Below, piece by piece: positions 9,683 through 18,393 of a DNA stretch of 19,190 nucleotides. Within the stretch, counting starts at the first letter, position 1. Each line of letters starts with the position of its first letter. The notes under the pieces are model-generated. The model was given only the letters and a program-made list of their open reading frames with translations, ran no database searches and was not told where the DNA came from. The translations under genes and the position numbers were made by a program. Source of the stretch: Cymbomonas tetramitiformis (taxonomy: Eukaryota > Chlorophyta > Pyramimonadophyceae > Pyramimonadales > Pyramimonadaceae); NCBI GenBank assembly GCA_001247695.2, contig LGRX02031587.1, positions 1 through 19,190 on the forward strand. The letters run 5' to 3'.

Positions 9683-10613
9683 ATGCCGCGCGCTCTAAAC
9701 AAGCACTGCGGAGCCGACAAGAGGTGGGTGGCGTGCCCCGATCGCGTTCCGTCCATTGGAGGACCCTGAAGGATGGCTTGGTCGTCAATACACGGCTTAC
9801 GAGAAGTCGCTCATGATGGGTCCCGAACCCATGTGTTCCAAGTACAACAAGGTGAACATCGGCGGTGTCTTCTATCGCACTAGAGACGGGGACAAAGGGA
9901 AAGTGACAACCCAGTGTTTCGTCCGCGCATCCTTCCCCAAGGATGATGCCGATGCCGATGACGAGTGGGAGGACAGGTACGACCTCAACCACCAGTTTGC
10001 ATGCTTCTTTGCCTTTTCGTATATCTCTGCAACATACATGCAATACGTCCCCATAATATTGAGGGTATGTTGTACGTATATTACAAAAACATCGAACATT
10101 TCGTGCGCAGGTATGGTATCATCAACGCCATTCTGCGGGTTACCATTGGCGGTGTGCTCTACACTTTTTTTAAGTGTGATTGGCTACCCGTGCCCACGGA
10201 AGCTCAGATCGCAAGCTTCAAGCTGAAGAACTCCATCCTCGGCGTGGACAAGGTGTCCAACCAAGGCTTTCTTCACCTTCAACCCATGGGACACCTCCAA
10301 GTACACTATGGACAACCGAGAGCCCTACCTACTGGCCAATCAAGTCCAAGCGCAAGTAGTGATAGTCAAACACCCCTGCATGGATTCAGCGGTGATACTT
10401 GATACGAGCGACCGCAATATGGAGAAACTTGCACTCGTTGATAGGCCCGTAGGTAGTGATGGTCACTTTGACACATGCGGGAAGTGCAGAGTCGGTGGCG
10501 AGCTCCTTCTGTGTGAGAGGGCAGGCTGCAAAGAGGCTATGCACGTGCGATGCGCAGGGCTCTCCGACATCCCCACTGGAATGTGGTACTGCAGAAAGTG
10601 TGATGACGCATAG
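9683..10613 (+). pseudogene. CACTA-type transposon fragment: DUF4216-like domain plus C-terminal PHD finger, frameshifted
   Basis: Two exons are supported: up to 9976 and from 10111, joined across a 134 bp GT-AG intron that completes an AGG arginine codon. The exon-1 text SKYNKVNIGGVFYRTRDGD and exon-2 text YGIINAILRVTIGG then FFKCDWLPV match the pattern of DUF4216, a domain C-terminal in CACTA (En/Spm) transposases; REPYLLANQVQAQVVIVKHP matches its 'PFvLAsQ..QV.Yv' end. A one-base frame change is needed near 10265-10275 (GGCTTTCTTCACC). Another is likely at ~9740-9765, where MPRALNKHCGADKRWVACP (from 9683) gives way to the second frame. The C terminus, about 10480-10610, is a PHD finger: C-x2-C-x8-C-x4-C-x4-H-x2-C-x12-C-x2-C. 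No transposase catalytic core precedes it, so this is a 5'-truncated remnant. Confidence 0.62.
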
Positions 10614-11189
10614 TAGTGCCTCTATACACATTTGATATACCTGCAATATACCAGATACGTATTGCAACTATATTGTAAGTAAGTATTATGCAATATGTGA
10701 GCAGCAGGGGGGTCTTACCCCTTTACCCCTGCAGTCACGTGTTGCATAATTCACTCTGATTGTAGACATATTGCACACGTATTAAAGATATTCTGCATGA
10801 GTGAATGTTTCAATATGTGTTCAACACATATATTGCAAACGTGTTGAATGATTCATCTGATTGCAGACATATTGCACATGTATTGAACGATTCCTTATGC
10901 GTGAATGTTTCAACATGTGTTCAACACATGTTCAACACGTGTGTTGCAGGCGGTTGCAGACATATTGAACACCCCTCCAATCGTTTTGCCTTATTTCAAT
11001 ACATCGGGGCCCCAATTCAAAAAGCCCCCCAGAACCGACTTCTGCGATACGCGTCCAAATGCCGTGAAAACTTGTCCCCATAACGCTAGACCCTTCCTTA
11101 GATGATACCAAGTGCTAGTGGGTGAGTCTGACACCATTTGGTGCCCATGCTAGCATACTCATTTTCGCTGTGTCCAGGCTGATCGCGGT
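10614..11189. repeat. Repetitive AT-rich spacer with degenerate ~101 bp tandem repeat and TGTTCAACA palindromes
   Basis: CTGATTG(T/C)AGACATATTGCAC at 10756 recurs at 10857 with the following ~60 bases similar, giving a ~101 bp period. Short words built from CAATATGT, TTCAACAC and TATTGCA are scattered from ~9590 to ~11290, including inside the CACTA-fragment intron. TGTTCAACACAT and ACACGTGT are self-complementary. The small open frames here (10805-11105) are not gene-like. From 11090 to 11189 nothing is recognised. Confidence 0.55.
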
Positions 11190-12069
11190 TCAATAGTTTG
11201 GCCAATATGTTACACGTGTATTGGAATGTCCAGATATTAGCATACCGTCTTCAATATGCCTCCAATATGCCTCCAATACGTGTTCAACACGTGTATTGGA
11301 CCCGTCTAGAAACGTAGGGTGGGCGGCTCGTTGGTCGTGAAGAAGCAAGCGGGACACCACCGGCTGGTAGAAGGTGGTGTCGAGCGCTTTGATGAAAAGC
11401 GACTTCACGTCCTCGTCCAAAAGTGTCGCCCTCGTCCTCGCAGCCTTGAGCGCGGCGTTGAAATCCTCGATGGGTCCATGAGGGTCCATGCCCGCAGGGA
11501 TGCGGACGTACGGCGAACATGTCCGCTTGCCCCTGGAAGGGGTCACCAATTGGGATCATCCGACGGGCGAACTCGAGCAGAACACGCTTACCGTCTGTCG
11601 GGAAGCTGGCGTGGGACGAGTCCATCCAGTCCGCTGCGGGCGAGGAGGGGTCTGCCAGCAGCTCGAGTGTAGAGAACAATAAATTGTTGGCCTCCACGCG
11701 GACGGCCAAAGTAGCGTCGTCCAGCGTGAACAGCGGAGCGAACCCGATGTCCTCAGTGACGAACGCTGTTTGCAGCGCAGAGACCATTCTCGTGAAGAGG
11801 GCCGCCGCGTGGGACTCCGCACCGGAAAATCTCCCCTCCTTGCCGTCGAACAACTTGCGTTGGACGTGCTTGGCTACCTTCATGTCGAAGTGCTCCCGCT
11901 GTAACGTGCGCACCGATGCCAAAAATGCCCCCGCCGAATTAGCGGGCGGCTGCGCCGCTGGCGGAGTCGCGGGTGTGTTGGCATGCCTGGCAGCAACGGA
12001 ATCAAAAATCGTGCTTAATGTGCGGCGGCGATTCGCCATGCTAGCTGTGGATCTCGTAGAAGCGACCAT
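11190..12069 (-). pseudogene. Gag-like retrotransposon protein, frameshifted
   Basis: On the minus strand the frame opens at an ATG at 12069 (MVASTRSTASMANRRR) and stays open well past 11520, but its homology ends near there. Similarity then continues in a second frame to a stop at 11192-11190. Both parts align by eye with the Gag of the plus-strand LTR element at 13945-15375: FTLDDATLAVRVEANNLLFS versus FDLDDPLASVVGRVNGLLYD, RIPAGMDPHGPI versus RYPANVDPQPI, and ALDTTFYQPVV versus RLDPAFYAAVK. The crossover is needed at ~11505-11520. The sequence ends before a zinc knuckle, and no pol or matching LTRs were found. It is therefore a relic of a second retroelement of the same superfamily in opposite orientation. 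Confidence 0.7.
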
Positions 12070-13065
12070 GATGAGGAAGACTACAGGGGTGGAGTGAGGC
12101 AAGAAGATGTGAAAAAATGCGGAAGTCTTGGGCGGCCAAGAAATGTGGTGGGTCGTCGATACGGTTGCCGTGAGAGAGCAGGAATTCCGAGAAGTCGTGT
12201 GGTAGATGGCGGCCGATACGAAACGGTGTGGCGACCAACCAGAATACGTAAACCAATCCAACGTTAAATCCCGTAGAAAAATGTCCTCAAAGGCCTACAG
12301 CTCGCCGTAAATCAACCCACAAAACTTAGGCCATACCCGTGACCGCCGGCACCTCCACGCGCGGAGCGCCTCACTCCATCCCAAGCGTTCGGCTTTAGCC
12401 AATCATCCCGGCGATGTCGCAGTGGCTAAATAAAGCGTAAGTGGGGCCAAACCTGTTAGATATATAGTTCGGAGTGAATAACTAGATAACTGGAAATAAA
12501 CCCCGAGTTAAGGGTTTCGGAATCAGAACGGTAAAAAGTCCCATTGATAAAAGGGAGATACGTACACATAAATACTAACGGGAGTTTCCCGACTACTGGC
12601 GACGGTCACCCAGCCTACTTTAGGAAGTGACAAGTGACAGATTAAACTGTCGGTGTGTCACATCCAGCAGCAATATTGGGGGAGAAATTGCAGTGTGGAC
12701 AGTAGGGGGTAAGCAGGCCCCCAAAAAGTCCAGTTTGGTAATTATCAACAGTCTATATAAAAATGTGAATAAATCATGGGATAATTATCGGAATGGAACA
12801 AACTAGGAGTCTATGGACATCTACATGACCCACCGGATGGGACTGTATGGGTGGAATACTCTTAAACCTTAATATGTAGACCCGAAACACCGCAGCGGGT
12901 CCAATTATCCGCGACCGAAACGAGCCCGCGCACGGTGGGGAATGTGCGGGTGTAATGATAACAATGGGTGGGATAACAATGAGTACACGGACGTGTAAGG
13001 AAGACACATATTGCGCACACATATTCGTTTAAGGTAATGTTCTCGCATGGGGATATTGACGCGGT
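12070..13065. other. About 1 kb without a recognisable gene
   Basis: This stretch lies upstream of the minus-strand Gag relic, so its LTR and leader would be expected here. No second copy of any LTR-sized block is present in the window, so no boundary can be drawn. The reading frame of the relic stays open to 12261, but that extension is not protein-like. A weak AAGGGTTT motif is at ~12508. Nothing else is supported. Confidence 0.4.
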
Positions 13066-13098
13066 AAGGTGATATTCGCGAATGAGTGATATACTGTA
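13066..13098. repeat. Left fragment of 16/32-bp minisatellite split by the LTR element
   Basis: The sequence GGTGATATTCGCGAATGAGTGATATA before the 5' LTR matches the repeat unit AGTGATATTCGTGAAAAGTGATAT found right after the 3' LTR (18201 onward). The retrotransposon therefore inserted inside or at the edge of this array. Confidence 0.6.
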
Positions 13099-13355
13099 TG
13101 CTGAAATCTGTATAGCAGCCCTGACCGGGAGTCCCGGTGCAGGCCCCTATGACAGATTCCTAGGTAGCCAACACTGGACTGTGACTGATCCGTAAGCCTG
13201 TGCTGTGACACATCAAGGTGTCACAGGTAGCTAGGACCGAGACCGTTCCGACTTCGAGACCGTTCCGGGTATATCTAGCTTAGGGTTTATTTCTTATGAG
13301 AGTTTATCTATATTGGTTCCAGGACTGTCTGATATCCGTGAACCGGGATATTCCA
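13099..13355 (+). repeat. 5' LTR (257 bp)
   Basis: Begins TGCTGAAATCTG and ends GGGATATTCCA. It contains an inverted repeat TGTGACAC/GGTGTCACA at ~13205-13229 and TTAGGGTTT at 13280-13288, an inverted telo-box-like motif. It differs from the 3' copy at three places: a missing G after TATAG, G versus T in CTTC(G/T)AGACC, and T versus C in CTA(T/C)ATTGG. Confidence 0.9.
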
Positions 13356-13511
13356 GTAGGTCGTGGACCCATTCCACGCTATTTTCCACAGCTAATTTGG
13401 CCATGTTTGGCTAAGACAGCCGCTTGGAGAGGTGGTGCGCGACAGCGCGTTTGGGTGCGCACGGGAAATTTGAGACGAGTTGTTTGCGGTGAGCATCCTT
13501 GAGCCGCAGCT

Positions 13512-15375
13512 ATGGGGATTCGACCTGGACCGGGCCTAGTTGGCGCAATGTTCATTTACAGTTTGATGCTTGCCTTGATCCCGCTTGCTGCCGATTCTTG
13601 GGCTGGTGTCTGCAACACCTTCGACCTCGACGACGTCTTCCAGTGCCCCTCGCTCGAATGGCTTTACCGCTCCTTACGTGACTGTGACGTCGCATTTTCC
13701 CCACGGCCTTATCCAAACGCGCGCATGCACACCACCTTCCCTCAGGCTTTCCTAGAGATGGGTATGACCACAAGAGCGAAGAAGTCCCTCACGAGGGACA
13801 GCGACATTGACGCCTCGCTGAGGCTTATCGACGGGGTTCGGAACAGCCCGACAGTGCGGACACCGACTGTTCAGGCCCCCAATTCTGCTTCGAACGAAGA
13901 CGCCGACGTGGCCATCAGGCGTTACTTGCAGGAGCCGGGGGAAGTTGACCGACGACATCTACAAGGCACGTCTGCATCGTGCCTGGGCCAAGAGCATCCG
14001 CGAGGACGTTCTTGGTGACAAGAAACACCATTTTCGCGGTACGGACGACGCTGGCCTTCTGTCCGACCTGGTGGTGCAGCTACGTACGGAGTTCGAGTCA
14101 GCTGGGCTGGAGTTGAAGTCCTTTGATCTCGACGACCCCCTCGCCTCGGTTGTGGGCCGGGTGAATGGCCTTCTGTACGACGTGCTGGCTCTCGTGGTGG
14201 AGAAGCACAGCAACGCGTATGTCTGGCTTACCGGTACGGATGCTTCGTCTGACCGAGATGGCCGGCGAGCTTTAATCGACATCATCAAGGGCTGCGTACC
14301 GGTGGCGCTACGGGAGTCGCAGCAGGAGGAGCATGCGGCCTTGCGTTACCCCGCAAACGTAGACCCGCAGCCGATTTTGGCGCGGGAACAACGTTTGGTG
14401 CGGGATAACAGGGCCTCCGACTGGACACCTACGGAGGCTACGCGGAAGCTGAGCCTGTACACCAGGCTTGACCCGGCGTTCTACGCTGCGGTTAAGGTGC
14501 GCTACCCCATGGCTGCTGACTTGGCTCATGTCCCGTTGGCCTCGCTCCGCTCCATGGTGGTAGAAATCTACCAGGCTTGGGCTCAGACTGACACGGGGAA
14601 GGCGGCTTCTGGCGCGGACGGCATCTCCGCGCACCTCTCCAGCAGCGAGTACGACGCCCTCCTCGTGAAGATCACGGAGCTGAAGGAGTTGGTACAGCGG
14701 CAGCACGGGGAGAGCGCTCCGGTGGTGCGGCAACAGCGGGTGCAGCAGCGGCAGCAGCAGCAGCAGCGTGCGCAGCAGCCGAGGGGCTTCCGTGTGGGGC
14801 AGCACAAGGCGCCACCCGTGGGATTCGACCGGGACGACCAGCGAGCGAAGCCGTTCTGCGGCAGGTGCAAGAAGGCGGGCAAAGGTGAGAGCTACCATTT
14901 CTACCGCGACTGCCCGTTGGGCGGGCGCCAACACCCGCCCACCTCCGCCGCGGCATTCTGCATTCCTATCGACGAGGAGGACGCGGAGGGGGTGCATGCG
15001 CTTGCCATGTGTGCACTCTTCCAGCAGGCAGCGGACGATGGCGCGGAGTCCTTTGCTCGTGCGGCCGCCGCGTACGGGCCGCCTGCGGTGCTTTGTGCGG
15101 GAGCGGTGGGCGGCATCGACGTGTCCGCCTACGGCTTCGCGGTGGAGCAGCAGTCGGCTTCCGACGAGCCCGTAGGAGACTACGACATTCTCCGACGGCT
15201 CGACGATCTTGCCGCGGAGGTTCACTCCGCGGCCAATCACCAGGTGCACTTCACACACGAATCTTTCCCGCCTCCTGACGGCAACCACGGCATCGAGCAG
15301 CAGGCTTCGGCTCTAGTGCGCGGACCCGCCGCAGCGGGGACCACGCCGGAGGAGCGAGCAGGTTCCGGCAGGTAG
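13512..15375 (+). CDS. Gag-like protein with CCHC-type zinc knuckle, frameshifted near 13938
   Basis: The first frame (from ATG 13512, or more likely the in-frame ATG at 13758/13764, reading MGMTTRAKKSLTRD) leads into a second frame open from ~13940 to the stop at 15373-15375. The change falls in the homopolymer CCGGGGGAAG at ~13934-13942. The frame then reads LTDDIYKARLHRAW, FDLDDPLASVVGRVNGLLYD and RLDPAFYAAVKVRYP. Residues counted from 13945: a glutamine-rich stretch at ~264-278 (14734-14778) and a zinc knuckle C305-x2-C308-x9-H318-x4-C323 (14857-14913), slightly longer than the canonical CX2CX4HX4C. The N-terminal part from 13512 has a hydrophobic run (MFIYSLMLALIPLA); whether it is translated is unclear. 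The role would be RNA packaging and particle assembly. Homology to the minus-strand relic supports the assignment. Confidence 0.72.
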
Positions 15376-15708
15376 TGCGGTGGCATCGGCATCCGCCGTG
15401 CCGGGCCCTGCTATGCCTGTCTCGCAGGAAAAGGATGTGAAACCCGTGCCACTTCAATCGGCACGGGTGACCGCCACGGCGGCGACGGACGGGGAGTTCG
15501 CTGGGTTCGTTCAGACCGTGAACCACGCCGCCATCGGGCAGGTCGATCTCACGGGCTACGACACGGACGACTACAGTAATCACTCACCTTTAAGAAAACC
15601 CGCCGATAAGAAACCAGCCAGCTTTTCAGAGGGTACGCAAGTTGGTGAGAATCGCTGACTGGTTTTTTTGAGCTATGAAATAGTCGAAAATAAGTGGCTA
15701 CTATCCCA

Positions 15709-15758
15709 TGGTCCTTGTGGGAGGACCATAATCGATTATGGTCCTCCCACAAGGACCA
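15709..15758. repeat. Perfect 50-bp palindrome inside the nested transposon
   Basis: The left half (15709-15733, TGGTCCTTGTGGGAGGACCA then TAATC) is the exact reverse complement of the right half (15734-15758), with no loop, centred on ATCGAT. Each half is itself a hairpin (TGGTCCT, loop TGTGGG, AGGACCA). Confidence 0.95.
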
Positions 15759-16532
15759 ATGTTGCAAGAATTTAATTGGGCATTGGTTCGGATCTAGAAG
15801 GCGCGCCCAATGATTTTTAGTGTCAATGGGACATATATCAATTACTTCGATGCTTGGTCCGGCCTGGATCCACCCAATATATCCATGGCGTTCGCATTTG
15901 CGACAAGCACCCTCAACTTTTTCAGATTGCATTTTTTTGAAAATTCAAAAAGGCACAAAAAGATACGATATCTTCAATATTTTTTTGGGAATAGTATGTG
16001 CAGGCTACACCTGCGTCCATGCGATCATATCGATCTTATACACATGTCCCCATCATATTTGGGCCATACGTCATGTTGAAGTGCATATATTGGCCATCTC
16101 TAATGCTTATTAACAACCGTACACCTTTTTAGTCGTTTTTTTTAGCCGGAATGGGATGATCGGTGCAAACATGACCCATTATCCACGATGCCCGCTAGAG
16201 TGCATTCACAGTGTGGTAGGAGCGTATGGTGCTTAAACTTTTGAAGTATATCCATAAAATGCATTTTTGAAAGCTTAACATAAGCAATATGGGCAAGTAT
16301 GTGAGCGATGTGCACTCGTTAGCTTGACGCGAAGTGAAAATTAGAAGTGCAAAAATCACAAAATCCTTATTTCACTCGGGAGTGATCACCCGCCACGGTA
16401 AACGAGAGCTCAGATGGCGACTAGAGCGTGGACTATCCAACTAAGTTTTCATATTTGGTCATAAACGCAAGGTGTGCGACCATGAGCGGCCAACACCGCG
16501 CACCATGCAACCGCTAGGACGCTTAAAGACTA

Positions 16533-16553
16533 TGGTCCTTGTGGGAGGACCAT
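16533..16553. repeat. Hairpin motif copy (TGGTCCTTGTGGGAGGACCA)
   Basis: This is the same 20-mer as each half of the 50-bp palindrome, followed by T. It has a 7-bp stem and a 6-nt loop. Confidence 0.9.
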
Positions 16554-16732
16554 CTTTTTTTCGACGATTTCGATAAAAAAACATATCAAAAGCGCACCCT
16601 TTAAGCACGCCCCTCTAGCACACGCGTGGACGATCCTGTAGGGGAAATTATTCAACTGACTCATAAATATGATGCCAAAAGCACGTATACGCCTCAAAGA
16701 TCCGTGTGGCACTCATAACAGTCATCGCGCGT

Positions 16733-16753
16733 TGGTCCTTGTGGGAGGACCAT
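16733..16753. repeat. Hairpin motif copy (TGGTCCTTGTGGGAGGACCA)
   Basis: Third site of the same 20-mer, exactly 200 bp after the copy at 16533. The surrounding sequence is not obviously duplicated. Confidence 0.9.
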
Positions 16754-17942
16754 GAATTTGGATAGTAGCCATAAGACATATGGGTGCTGGCGCCGCAGGC
16801 GGAAAATTTAAAAAATGTCGCCTTTTTAAGGGTTTATCATTGGACTTTTAAGAAAATTGCTGGCTGATTGAAAGAAAATACTTGCTAATTCTTACCGATT
16901 CCATAGGACGCCGGCGCGGCAGGGGTACGCAAGTTGGTGAAATTAGCTGGCTGACCCCAAATCTCCGTTTTCTTAAAGGTGAGTGATTACTGTACGAGGA
17001 CCTCGCCGACGGTAGCTTCATCGTGAAGCCGCGGACTCCGGCCATCTCGGCAAATCATGCGTCGGAGTCCGCAGCCCACGCACCTCAGTCTGGTGGTGCT
17101 TACGCGGACTGGTCTGGTGGTGCTTCCCGCACCTATGGTTGCGGCAAGCCACCATGGGGCTTCCCCGCTCACGCGGGTACGTGGGTGATGCCCTTTATCC
17201 TCTCCTTCCTTCTCTTGATCTCTGTCATGGGAGTGGGCGCCGCCGCCTTCACGGCGGCCAATGCGACGGCGAGCCTATGCAGGTTTCGGGTCACGCTGCG
17301 CCGCAGCCTGTGCTGTGCAGGGGGGGACCTGTGCATCTACCCGGGCATCGAGGAGCTGGGCCCCGACACTCTGGACGCGGTGCTTGCATCCCTCGGTGGG
17401 TGCGATCCTTCTGCGGTAACGCCTGACCGCCACCTGCGGGAGTGGTGGAAGCAGGGTGTCCCGGGTTATGTCTTCCAGTATCCTGACCCACTTCTGCCTG
17501 GTGACCCACTTCTGCCTGGTGAGCCTCTCGTTGCAGGGCTCCACCGTCTCCGGACTACAGCCCTTTTCCGTCTGACATTGACGAGGACGAGTCTGCTATT
17601 AGTTCTGGTTCTGGTTCTGGCAGAAGAGTGCACCACCTTAGTGGTGGTGTGCTGAGACGTGCTTTGACCTCAACATGGTCTTCAATTTGGTTTATGTTTC
17701 TACTTCAATGACACCTTTGAATTCTTTAAACTGACTTGCTCACACAGAGCCTTTCAGTGGTTTAGCAGGACCTGAGTGCCTGTATGTTTCTGCTCTTGTG
17801 CCGGCTAGAGGGTTCCAATTTGTGTATCAGAATAGCACAGTTGGATTAGCAGTTAGGACGTGTCACCCTAGCTCCTGCCCTAACATGTCTTCTTACATTT
17901 CTGACTTACCTGTCAGTCACCACCCACAGTGTTGGGGTGGTG

Positions 17943-18200
17943 TGCTGAAATCTGTATAGGCAGCCCTGACCGGGAGTCCCGGTGCAGGCCCCTATGACAG
18001 ATTCCTAGGTAGCCAACACTGGACTGTGACTGATCCGTAAGCCTGTGCTGTGACACATCAAGGTGTCACAGGTAGCTAGGACCGAGACCGTTCCGACTTC
18101 TAGACCGTTCCGGGTATATCTAGCTTAGGGTTTATTTCTTATGAGAGTTTATCTACATTGGTTCCAGGACTGTCTGATATCCGTGAACCGGGATATTCCA
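17943..18200 (+). repeat. 3' LTR (258 bp)
   Basis: Direct copy of the 5' LTR with three differences in about 257 positions (roughly 99% identical). It is immediately preceded by GTTGGGGTGGTG. The TTAGGGTTT motif is at 18125-18133. The high identity implies a recent insertion. Confidence 0.9.
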
Positions 18201-18393
18201 GTATATATGCCAAAAGTGATACATTGGCGAAAAGTGATATATGCCAAAAGTGATATTCGTGAACAGTGATATATGCCAAAAGTGATATTCGTGAAAAGTG
18301 ATATATGCCAAAAGTAATATTCGTAAAAAGTGATATATGCCAAAAGTGATATTCGTGAAAAGTGATATTCGTGAAAAGTGATATATGCCAAAA
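18201..18393. repeat. Minisatellite with alternating 16-bp half units (32-bp unit)
   Basis: The array alternates AGTGATATATGCCAAA and AGTGATATTCGTGAAA with small variations (for example AGTAATATTCGTAAAA). Near 18360 the second half-unit appears twice in succession. A related fragment occurs left of the 5' LTR at 13066-13098. Minus-strand open frames across the array translate into WHISLFTNITFGIYHFS-like repeats and are not genes. Confidence 0.9.

Larger units (their letters stand above)
15574..16992. mobile_element. Non-autonomous TIR transposon, 1,419 bp, TA target duplication
   Basis: The left end CAGTAATCACTCACCTTTAA and the right end are perfect inverted repeats over 26 bp, flanked by TA at 15572-15573 and 16993-16994. 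No transposase is encoded: the interior is AT-rich with only short frames. It contains an 18-bp direct repeat GGGTACGCAAGTTGGTGA near each end (15631-15648 and 16923-16940) and the GGTCCTTGTGGGAGGACC hairpin family. It shares its ends with the 157 bp MITE at 7887-8043. It inserted into the Gag-like gene, so it is younger than that retrotransposon copy. Confidence 0.88.
15380..17655 (+). pseudogene. C-terminal part of the Gag-like polyprotein, interrupted by the nested transposon
   Basis: The open frame from ~15350 (PAGSAVASASAVPGP) to GYDTDDY at 15574 is cut by the 1,419 bp element and resumes at 16995 as EDLADGSFIVKPRTPAIS; without the insertion and one TA the frame is exactly continuous. 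It is offset from the upstream Gag frame by one base, so a frame change near 15330-15360 is likely. Downstream is a strongly hydrophobic segment, MPFILSFLLLISVMGVGAAA (17188 on), then a cysteine-bearing domain. A 17-bp direct repeat, CCACTTCTGCCTGGTGA, lies at ~17488-17521. After ~17540 a different frame is more protein-like (PDYSPFPSDIDEDESAISSG), suggesting another indel. No family is recognised. Confidence 0.5.
13099..18200 (+). mobile_element. LTR retrotransposon, Gag-only (TR-GAG-like), with nested DNA transposon
   Basis: Two near-identical direct repeats bound it: LTR 13099-13355 and 17943-18200, both TG...CA. Orientation follows the Gag-like frame on the plus strand. Without the nested 1,419 bp element the internal region is ~3.2 kb and encodes a Gag-like protein with a zinc knuckle, then a proline/serine-rich part with a hydrophobic segment. 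No reverse transcriptase, RNase H, integrase or protease motif was seen, which fits a non-autonomous terminal-repeat Gag element. The flanks share only GTA next to the LTRs, so a full 4-6 bp target duplication is not clear. No convincing primer-binding site was identified after 13355, and the tract before the 3' LTR (GTTGGGGTGGTG) is only loosely purine-rich. Confidence 0.82.

Noticed and set aside
13356..13380. tRNA primer-binding site after the 5' LTR
   Set aside because: TGGACCCATTCCACG begins with TGG, but lies several bases into the internal region and I could not match it to a known tRNA 3' end.
14308..15288. 326-residue minus-strand open frame
   Set aside because: Antisense shadow of the Gag coding region, whose plus strand has the zinc knuckle and homology to the second Gag.
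15574..16992. Nested transposon acting as an intron of the Gag-like gene (introner)
   Set aside because: The GT and AG positions nearest the ends do not restore the reading frame, and the ends are TIRs with TA duplication.
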